Positions 7,382 to 12,159 of a DNA stretch of 12,159 bases are shown here, one piece after another. The stretch's first letter is position 1. Every line of letters begins with the position of its first letter. The translations under genes and the position numbers were made by a program. The stretch is from an uncultured Mycoplasmatota bacterium (GTDB lineage: Bacteria; Bacillota_I; Bacilli_A; RF39; UBA660), in assembly GCA_948470005.1 (NCBI GenBank), contig CAOKNI010000032.1, positions 1-12,159 on the forward strand. The letters run 5' to 3'. Under the pieces are notes generated by a model. The model made no database searches. It was not told the DNA's origin and saw only the letters and a list, made by a program, of their open reading frames with translations.

Positions 7382-7532
7382 TAGCGAGGAGATATAAGCA
7401 TTTGTGAGCTATCTCGGATTTTAATCTACACGATACTACAAAGTACGGAGTCGCGGAATTTAGCATGATTTCGTACTTTTTTTCTGCCTTCTACTAAATC
7501 ATGTGAAAATAAAAAGAAAAGGAGAATAAATT
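7382..7532 (+). promoter_or_regulatory. Structured leader RNA, candidate riboswitch or transcription attenuator
   Basis: The leader can fold in two exclusive ways. Fold A: P1 pairs GCGA (7384-7387) with TCGC (7451-7454). It encloses a hairpin GAGATA/TATCTC (7389-7394 with 7410-7415, inner GC/GC pair), a weak GAT/ATC hairpin (7417-7426), and a hairpin CGaTACT/AGTACG (7431-7447, ACAA loop, bulged A). Fold B is the terminator at 7440-7479. The 7431-7447 hairpin takes up the terminator's left arm and P1 takes up part of its upper stem, so fold A would act as antiterminator. A seven-codon frame (GTG 7404 to TAA 7424) with GAGGAGA 12 nt upstream is a possible leader peptide. I cannot match the sequence to any riboswitch consensus I know. 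The element is visible; the ligand and mechanism are inference. Confidence 0.6.
7440..7483 (+). terminator. Intrinsic terminator inside the ABC operon leader
   Basis: AAAGTACG (7440-7447) pairs perfectly with CGTACTTT (7472-7479). The stem extends inward through 7448-7453 with 7466-7471 using Watson-Crick and G-U pairs, to about 14 bp closing a 12-nt loop. Seven T (7477-7483) follow the stem core. It lies between the promoter and the ATPase start with no gene ending upstream, which indicates premature termination control and not end-of-gene termination. Confidence 0.8.
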
Positions 7533-8516
7533 ATGGCAATTATAGCAGTTAAAAATTTATCAAAAACATTTAAAGTAAAATTAAAAGAGAAAGGATTTAT
7601 CGGAAGTTTAAAATCAATCGTAAAGTCTCGTTATAAAACAATAAAGGCGGTTGATAATGTTAGCTTTGAAGTTGAAAAAGGAGAAATTATTGCCTTTATT
7701 GGACCTAATGGTGCTGGTAAAAGTACCACTATCAAAATGTTAACAGGAATTTTATATCCTAGTAATGGGGAAATACAAGTTCTTGACATTGACCCTAAAA
7801 AAGATCGTAAAAAACTAGCTTATAGCATTGGAACTGTTTTTGGTCAAAAAGAACAATTATGGACACATTTAACTCCTTATGATAATTTCAAGTTTTTTGG
7901 AGCTATTTATGATATTCCTGATTATGTCGTGGAAAAGAAAATAAAAGAGTTAACTATGCTTTTTGAATTAGAAAAATTTATTAACACACCCGTGCGTAAT
8001 CTGAGTCTAGGTGAGCGAATTCGCTGCGAGATAGTCGCATCCCTTATTCATGAGCCCAAAATATTGTTTTTAGATGAGCCTACTATTGGTTTAGACCCTG
8101 TCGTAAAAGAAAATATTCGTTCTTTAATTAAAAGAATGAATAAGGAATATAAAACTACTATTTTTTTAACTAGTCATGATGTATCAGATATCGAGAAACT
8201 ATGTGAAAGAGTAATTATTATCAATAACGGTAGTATAGTTTTAGATGACTCTATGGAACATTTAAAGTATCATTATTTAAATAAAAAAATCGTGGAAGCC
8301 AAAATGAAAGAACGTATTAACTTAGATGATGAAGAAGGCATTGTCATCTTAAAAGATAAAGGGTATAATTTAAAAATTGAAGTAAATACCGAAAAAAGAA
8401 GTGTCGCGGATGCTTTAAAACTTTTAAATCCCGATAATATCATTGATATTAATATATCAAATATTCCTCTTGAAGACATCATAAGTACAATTTATAAAGA
8501 AGAGGATAAAAAATGA
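7533..8516 (+). CDS. ABC transporter ATP-binding protein (COG4586-type exporter ATPase)
   Basis: 327 residues, cytoplasmic. Walker A is GPNGAGKST (57-65), the Q-loop Gln is Q105, the signature is LSLGE (157-161), Walker B is ILFLDEP (177-183) with D181/E182, and the H-loop histidine is H215 in TSHD. An insertion of basic character near residues 16-37 before the Walker A region, and a C-terminal extension after about residue 235, match the COG4586 subfamily, which pairs with two PF06182-type (ABC2_membrane_6) permeases. It would power export of an unknown substrate. AAGGAGA (7519-7525) is a strong ribosome binding site for the ATG. The stop overlaps the next start by 4 nt (ATGA at 8513-8516), so translation is coupled. 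Expression probably depends on readthrough of the leader terminator. Confidence 0.93.
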   Translation: MAIIAVKNLSKTFKVKLKEKGFIGSLKSIVKSRYKTIKAVDNVSFEVEKGEIIAFIGPNGAGKSTTIKMLTGILYPSNGEIQVLDIDPKKDRKKLAYSIGTVFGQKEQLWTHLTPYDNFKFFGAIYDIPDYVVEKKIKELTMLFELEKFINTPVRNLSLGERIRCEIVASLIHEPKILFLDEPTIGLDPVVKENIRSLIKRMNKEYKTTIFLTSHDVSDIEKLCERVIIINNGSIVLDDSMEHLKYHYLNKKIVEAKMKERINLDDEEGIVILKDKGYNLKIEVNTEKRSVADALKLLNPDNIIDINISNIPLEDIISTIYKEEDKK

Positions 8517-9304
8517 AAAAATATTTTTACATTTATAAAGCGGAAATAATGAGTAATCTGCAGTATGTATTTAACATTATTACTGGGTTTATTGGTTGTT
8601 TTATGATGCTCTTTATTTTTCTTAATTTATGGAAGTATATCTATAGCAATCCTAGTGAAATAATTAATGGTTATACCATGAACCAAATGATCTGGTATGT
8701 TGTTATTACGGAAATTCTATGGATGAGCCTAGGTGGCCGCAAGCTTTGCCGCAAAATTATCGAAGATGTCCGAAATGGTAATATTGCTTACAATATTAAT
8801 AAGCCATATAGTTATATTGGTTACTCTCTAGCTAGTCATTTAGGTGATTTTACAATAAAGGGAATTATTTATACAATCCTAGGTATTCTAACAGGTTTAG
8901 CTTTTCTGAGAGTTTTTCCTAGCTTGAATTTCTTAAATGTATTAGCAGTCATATTAACCGGAATACTTGCAACCATCATTAGTACTCTTATCATCATCTT
9001 TATTGGTTTGTTTTCATTTATTATTGAAGATTCTAATCCTTTTTACTGGCTATATAGTAAATTTATCTTAGTCCTTGGTACAATATTCCCTATTGAGTAT
9101 TTCCCTGTATTCTTACAGCCTATTTTAAAGCTAAGCCCCATATATGTAGTATCATATGGCCCAGCTAAGTTATTTGTTAATTTTTCATGGCAAGAATTTT
9201 TTATAATAATTATTGCTCAATTTATATACATCATAATTTCTTATTATTTATGTTTAATAGTTTATAAGAAAGGAGTGAGAAATTTAAATGTCAATGGTGG
9301 TTAA
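8513..9304 (+). CDS. ABC-2 exporter permease, first subunit (COG4587-like)
   Basis: 263 residues with six hydrophobic regions (about 16-42, 59-74, 113-133, 140-171, 180-200, 228-251), typical of ABC-2 exporter permeases. The cytoplasmic loop between the second and third segments carries EDVRNGNIAYNINKPYS (84-100), the conserved 'G-x-I-x-x-x-I-x-K-P' stretch of the PF06182 type, probably in contact with the ATPase. It starts within the ATPase stop codon. The next permease begins 17 nt before this gene ends. Together they would form a heterodimeric channel. Substrate unknown. Confidence 0.87.
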   Translation: MKKYFYIYKAEIMSNLQYVFNIITGFIGCFMMLFIFLNLWKYIYSNPSEIINGYTMNQMIWYVVITEILWMSLGGRKLCRKIIEDVRNGNIAYNINKPYSYIGYSLASHLGDFTIKGIIYTILGILTGLAFLRVFPSLNFLNVLAVILTGILATIISTLIIIFIGLFSFIIEDSNPFYWLYSKFILVLGTIFPIEYFPVFLQPILKLSPIYVVSYGPAKLFVNFSWQEFFIIIIAQFIYIIISYYLCLIVYKKGVRNLNVNGG

Positions 9305-10088
9305 TTTAAAAAATCAAATAAAGGTATCTCTTCTAAGCATTAAATATGCTTTAATGCGCGAGATGTTAAATAAAACAACCTTTTTAACCAACATTATTTT
9401 CATGGTTTTAAATAATGCAACTTTTATAATTGAGTGGCTAGTTTTATATTCTTTGAAAGACAATGTTGGTGGTTATAGCTTTCTTGAAGTTCTTCTTTTA
9501 TGGGGAATAGCATCTGGTACTTATGGTGTTGCACATTTCTTTTTCAAAAAATCTTTTGATTTATCCGACACTATAAATAACGGAAAACTAGACTCTTTTA
9601 TTGTAGAACCCAAAAATATTCTATTAACATATACTACATCTGATGTTGAAACATCTGCCTTAGGAGATATACTTTATGGTTATATTATCCTACTTTTTTA
9701 TGGATTTACTATTACCAGATTTCTTCTTTACACCTTATTTATTATTTTAGGAGGAATTATTATAGCATCCATTGCTGTTATATTAGGAAGTTTAAGCTTT
9801 TGGTTTCATAAATCTGATATTATAGCAGATACTGGAAATAGTCTTATGACTAATGTCGCCACTTATCCTGATGGCATATTTAAAGGATTAGCTAAAATAT
9901 TACTATTTACTCTAATTCCTGTTGGTATTGTTAACTACATTCCAGTCAAAATAATGCGAAACTTTAATATCAAGCTATTAGGTATTGTCATAATTATTGA
10001 TATATTTATCGTTCTTTTAGCCTTTTTCATATTTTATAGAGGGCTTAAAAAATACTCTTCATCTAATTTAATGAGTGCTAAAATATAA
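9288..10088 (+). CDS. ABC-2 exporter permease, second subunit (COG3694-like)
   Basis: 266 residues, about six membrane segments. A basic N-terminal helix is followed by the first segment (about 34-56). The coupling-loop motif is INNGKLDSFIVEPKN (96-110), the COG3694 counterpart of the motif in the first permease, and a long C-terminal membrane pair ends near residue 253. It overlaps the first permease by 17 nt, with its own ribosome binding site (AAAGGAGTG) inside the end of that gene. The three genes share one promoter and one terminator. Two unlike permeases plus one ATPase type imply a 1:1:2 exporter, by analogy with the family. Confidence 0.87.
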   Translation: MSMVVNLKNQIKVSLLSIKYALMREMLNKTTFLTNIIFMVLNNATFIIEWLVLYSLKDNVGGYSFLEVLLLWGIASGTYGVAHFFFKKSFDLSDTINNGKLDSFIVEPKNILLTYTTSDVETSALGDILYGYIILLFYGFTITRFLLYTLFIILGGIIIASIAVILGSLSFWFHKSDIIADTGNSLMTNVATYPDGIFKGLAKILLFTLIPVGIVNYIPVKIMRNFNIKLLGIVIIIDIFIVLLAFFIFYRGLKKYSSSNLMSAKI

Positions 10089-10121
10089 AAAACTAGTTAA
10101 AATTTAATTACTAGCTTTTTT
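10087..10121. terminator. Bidirectional terminator between the ABC operon and the 39-residue gene
   Basis: CTAGT (10093-10097) pairs with ACTAG (10110-10114) around a 12-nt AT-only loop that can pair internally (TTAA/TTAA). It is flanked by six A (10087-10092) and, after one C, six T (10116-10121). Read rightwards it ends the ABC operon; read leftwards it gives a T6 tail after the small - strand gene. The stop codon of that gene (10104-10106) lies in the loop. Confidence 0.7.
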
Positions 10122-10223
10122 CTTTTTGTCTAAATCTTTATTTATAAATCTTACTTTAACACCTTTAACTTTGCCAAATTGTTTTTTAACTCCTTTTGGT
10201 AAATTCTTTTTTATAGTTTTCAT
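10104..10223 (-). CDS. Small, highly basic protein (39 residues), unknown function
   Basis: An open frame from ATG (complement of 10221-10223) to TAA (10104-10106). It is preceded 3 nt away by a near-perfect GGAGGTGA ribosome binding site (complement of 10227-10234) and further by an extended -10 promoter, and is followed by a T-tailed hairpin. The peptide has 14 Lys and one Arg against two Asp, net charge about +13, beginning MKTIKKNLPKGVKK and ending DKKKKASN. It has no membrane segment, Cys or zinc motif, and it does not match bL34 or bL36. Nucleic-acid or ribosome binding is a reasonable guess from charge alone; a cationic peptide is another. The complete expression signals make a real gene likely even though it is short. 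Confidence 0.7.
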   Translation of the reverse strand: MKTIKKNLPKGVKKQFGKVKGVKVRFINKDLDKKKKASN

Positions 10224-10244
10224 AAGTCACCTCCATGTGTTTTC

Positions 10245-10253
10245 ATTATATCA
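10245..10253 (-). promoter_or_regulatory. Extended -10 promoter for the small basic gene
   Basis: On the - strand, TGA followed by a perfect TATAAT (complement of 10245-10250). The -35 region at 17 nt is poor, as is common with extended -10 promoters. The predicted start near 10238 leaves a leader of about 15 nt containing the ribosome binding site. It separates this gene from the kinase-like gene whose stop is at 10288. Confidence 0.55.
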
Positions 10254-10287
10254 CTAAAACATATAATAATATATATAGAAATTAAAA

Positions 10288-11340
10288 TTAAAATTTTAAA
10301 ACTCTTTCAAATGCTTTTTGTCTATCTTTAATTACCATTGTTATATAGTCTAAATCTTGAGGAGTTAATATCAAAGGACAAGTTGAATCATTAAACTCTT
10401 CTAATACTTTCCTATATTCATCACCGTAAGCAAGTCTTTCCAAAAAAGGTTGACATATTTTAGGGTAGTCACAATACAAAGAAAACAAATTAGGGTCTAC
10501 ACCATCAAAATCTTTATCTTGAATTTTTTGTGCTTTCTCATCAGACATTTCGGAAAAATCCACACTTGTATCATAAGGAAAGAGTGGTTTCCAAACGCTA
10601 CCCTTTTTATAATTCAAAACATCTTTGTGATCGATCCCTAAAATTCTTTCACTATCAAAAACCACATTTGGAGCAAAACCTGTTAATAAATCTATATTTC
10701 TTTCGTTATCATGAACAATCACACTTTCTGTACCTTCAATATTAACAACTTTTTTTGGACGTAATCTATCAACATATGACACATTAGATAAAGCAGGTAT
10801 TTGAAAAGCTATATTATTAGGGTTACGGTCAACCTGAACAGTAAAAGCATCACTAATAAATAATTTAATTAAGAATAGTTCATTTTCTTTATAATCATTC
10901 TTAGCAAGATAATCTTTAAAAAAACTTAATAAGCTTTTTAAAGTGTATCCACCATATGCTATAAAATCTGAAATTTCAGCTTGCATCAATTCGCTAACTA
11001 AATAATGATTATAACTTGGATCTTGGAAATTACATGAAAGCAACCCACATTTTGTTTCCTCATCACTTTGATTTATATTAGGGTTATCTGTTCTAACATA
11101 TGCTAAGTGATATTCTAGTGCTTGAAGTCCCATAATTTTACTAGCAAAAATACTAAAGAAAAATTCTGAAAATAGTCTAAAATCATTTCGTATCTTGAAA
11201 TATTGCAATTTTCCATCAATTTCATACCAAGTAGGTTTTTCCTTCAAAAGCTTTTCGTTAATGGCTATTTTGTTTTTCAGCTTGTTAAAAGGTATTATTC
11301 TACTTCTGTAATGCGGAATAAGTGCATCATTTAATCTCAT
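10288..11340 (-). CDS. HipA-like kinase-fold protein (putative)
   Basis: 350 residues, cytoplasmic. The N-terminal half has the order expected of HipA/CtkA-type kinases: Y-x-x-D-G-K-x-x-Y-F-K with K49 as candidate ATP-binding lysine, E59 in LFSEFFFS as its partner, then ALEYHLAYV (74-82) and GLLSCNF (99-105). The candidate catalytic loop is ISDAFTVQVDRNPNNIAF (162-179) with D171 and N176. APNVVFDSE (223-231) with D229 fits the metal-binding motif. The C-terminal part (about 240-350) is not recognised. HipA kinases phosphorylate proteins in toxin-antitoxin or defence contexts; no HipB-like DNA-binding partner is adjacent. I chose the ATG at 11340, 6 nt after AGAGGGG, over one at 11346 that abuts that site. 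Similarity is at pattern level, so kinase activity is inference. Confidence 0.6.
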   Translation of the reverse strand: MRLNDALIPHYRSRIIPFNKLKNKIAINEKLLKEKPTWYEIDGKLQYFKIRNDFRLFSEFFFSIFASKIMGLQALEYHLAYVRTDNPNINQSDEETKCGLLSCNFQDPSYNHYLVSELMQAEISDFIAYGGYTLKSLLSFFKDYLAKNDYKENELFLIKLFISDAFTVQVDRNPNNIAFQIPALSNVSYVDRLRPKKVVNIEGTESVIVHDNERNIDLLTGFAPNVVFDSERILGIDHKDVLNYKKGSVWKPLFPYDTSVDFSEMSDEKAQKIQDKDFDGVDPNLFSLYCDYPKICQPFLERLAYGDEYRKVLEEFNDSTCPLILTPQDLDYITMVIKDRQKAFERVLKF

Positions 11341-11365
11341 AAACATCCCCCTCTTAATTGCTAGT

Positions 11366-11394
11366 ATTATAGTATAACTTTAGTGTTTTGTCAA
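11366..11394 (-). promoter_or_regulatory. Perfect consensus promoter for the HipA-like gene
   Basis: On the - strand, TTGACA (complement of 11389-11394) and TATAAT (complement of 11366-11371) are both 6/6 with a 17-nt spacer. Predicted start near 11359. Such a strong promoter before a kinase-like gene suggests either constitutive expression or a repressor site. Confidence 0.85.
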
Positions 11395-11402
11395 ATTTTG
11401 AC
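11390..11402. repeat. Inverted repeat overlapping the -35 box, possible operator
   Basis: GTCAAA and TTTGAC surround a single T: a perfect 6-bp inverted repeat that covers five of the six bases of the -35 box of the leftward promoter and lies in the region shared with the rightward nucleotidase gene. This could be a repressor half-site pair, but it is short and could be chance in AT-rich DNA. Confidence 0.35.
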
Positions 11403-11470
11403 TTTGTGAGAAATTTATTGATAGATATTGAAAGTATTTTCTAATATTTATTCCTTAATAAAAGATGTTA

Positions 11471-11479
11471 TGATATACT
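11471..11479 (+). promoter_or_regulatory. Extended -10 promoter for the nucleotidase gene
   Basis: TGA (11471-11473) followed by TATACT (11474-11479, 5/6), with no good -35 at 17 nt. The predicted start near 11486 leaves a leader of about 13 nt and supports the ATG at 11499 over the ATG at 11487. Confidence 0.5.
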
Positions 11480-11498
11480 TAAGGAAATGGGTGATAAC

Positions 11499-12101
11499 AT
11501 GAAAATAGGAATAGATTTAGATGGGGTAGTTTTTGATTCTGAAAAGGCTTTTAGAGTTTATGCTGAGTTGTATGATATATGTACACTTAAGAGAAATAGT
11601 TTAATTAATAATAATGAAGTAAGGTTTCAAGAAAGATATAATTGGACTCAACAAGAACAACATGATTTTATGGATAAGTATTATGTTCCAGTGATTTTAG
11701 ATTCGCCACCCATGTCAGGGGTTAAGGAAGTCTTAAATCTTTTAAAAGAAGAAGGTTGTAAGCTTTATATAGTAACTGCAAGAGGAGGAGCTGCTTTTGG
11801 TGGAGATGCCAGAGTTTTAGAAATTACAAAACAACGGATAAGTACAGAATTAGATGTATTTGATGAATGCTTTTTTGGAGTTAATGATAAAGCTGAATTG
11901 TGTTTAAAAGAAAATATTGATGTAATGATAGATGATAATATAGGAATAATAAAAAGTGTTGCTAGCAAAAATATTAAAGCAATTTATTTGAAAGACTCTC
12001 CGTCTTATAGTTTAAAAGAAAATCAATATATAAAAGTACTTTATAATTGGGGAGAAATATATCGATATCTAAAAAAATTAAAAGAAGATATGCAGAAGTA
12101 G
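11499..12101 (+). CDS. HAD-superfamily 5'(3')-nucleotidase, NT5C/YqfW type
   Basis: 200 residues, cytoplasmic. All four HAD motifs are visible: motif I IDLDGVVFD with nucleophile D6 and D8, motif II IVTARG with T93, motif III lysine K131 in NDKAEL, and motif IV MIDDN with D145/D146. A helical cap insert lies between motifs I and II (about residues 14-72). The GIDLDGVV...TARG...IDDN pattern and the length fit the NT5C-like family (PF06941, B. subtilis YqfW), which removes phosphate from nucleoside monophosphates; the actual substrate is unknown. The ATG at 11499 has GGTGA (11490-11494) 4 nt upstream; the ATG at 11487 would be almost leaderless. Transcribed divergently from the HipA-like gene. 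The last 58 nt of the window after the stop show no further gene. Confidence 0.85.
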   Translation: MKIGIDLDGVVFDSEKAFRVYAELYDICTLKRNSLINNNEVRFQERYNWTQQEQHDFMDKYYVPVILDSPPMSGVKEVLNLLKEEGCKLYIVTARGGAAFGGDARVLEITKQRISTELDVFDECFFGVNDKAELCLKENIDVMIDDNIGIIKSVASKNIKAIYLKDSPSYSLKENQYIKVLYNWGEIYRYLKKLKEDMQK

Positions 12102-12159
12102 AACTTTACGTTGAATTAAAAAGTAAACGCTCGTAATTGATTCAAAACAAGAGAATCTC

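Noticed and set aside
7382..7532. Known riboswitch classes or a T-box for the ABC leader
   Set aside because: The T-box motif, purine-type loop-loop pairing, ZTP, fluoride, SAM, guanidine (including two ACGR-loop hairpins) and preQ1 signatures were looked for by eye and not found; ACGA and ACGG occur but not as hairpin loops.
12102..12159. Terminator after the nucleotidase gene
   Set aside because: TTTAC/GTAAA could pair, but the stem is only 5 bp, AT-rich and has no T tract after it.

Overview
The window is strongly AT-rich. Codon use is A/T-biased, TGG encodes Trp and TGA is used as a stop (at the first ABC gene junction), so the standard bacterial code applies, not the Mycoplasma code. 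Strong GGAGG/GGTGA-type ribosome binding sites, LysM domains, a GH25 lysozyme and a YfhO-family protein point to a low-GC Gram-positive bacterium. An uncultured gut-type Bacilli, Erysipelotrichia or RF39-like lineage is my inference. I see no rRNA, tRNA, CRISPR array, insertion sequence or integrase.

Layout. Positions 1-6751 (+ strand) hold mainly envelope genes: the C-terminal two thirds of a YfhO-family multi-membrane protein, a bacterial PH-domain protein, a membrane-anchored exported protein of unknown function, a small double-LysM protein, a secreted GH25 lysozyme with three LysM repeats, and a GT-C-type polytopic membrane glycosyltransferase. A convergent gene (6748-7275, - strand) encodes a protein with a Cys/His pattern like papain-fold enzymes; its stop codon overlaps that of the glycosyltransferase. 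Positions 7347-10121 hold a three-gene ABC exporter operon (ATPase plus two ABC-2 permeases of the PF06182 type). It is preceded by a consensus-like promoter and a leader of about 150 nt containing an intrinsic terminator and a competing hairpin. A 39-residue, very basic protein is encoded on the - strand at 10104-10223; its end is inside the operon's bidirectional terminator. Next come a divergent HipA-like kinase-fold protein (- strand, perfect consensus promoter) and, in the opposite direction, a HAD-family 5'-nucleotidase of the NT5C/YqfW type.

How the parts fit. The left half looks like a wall-polymer and peptidoglycan remodelling neighbourhood: membrane glycosyltransferases decorate polymers outside the membrane, while LysM proteins and a muramidase act on peptidoglycan. 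The ABC operon is a separate unit whose leader RNA probably controls readthrough. Most genes here have very short leaders (-10 box 18-25 nt before the start codon), so the long ABC leader stands out. The right end holds individually transcribed accessory-type genes.
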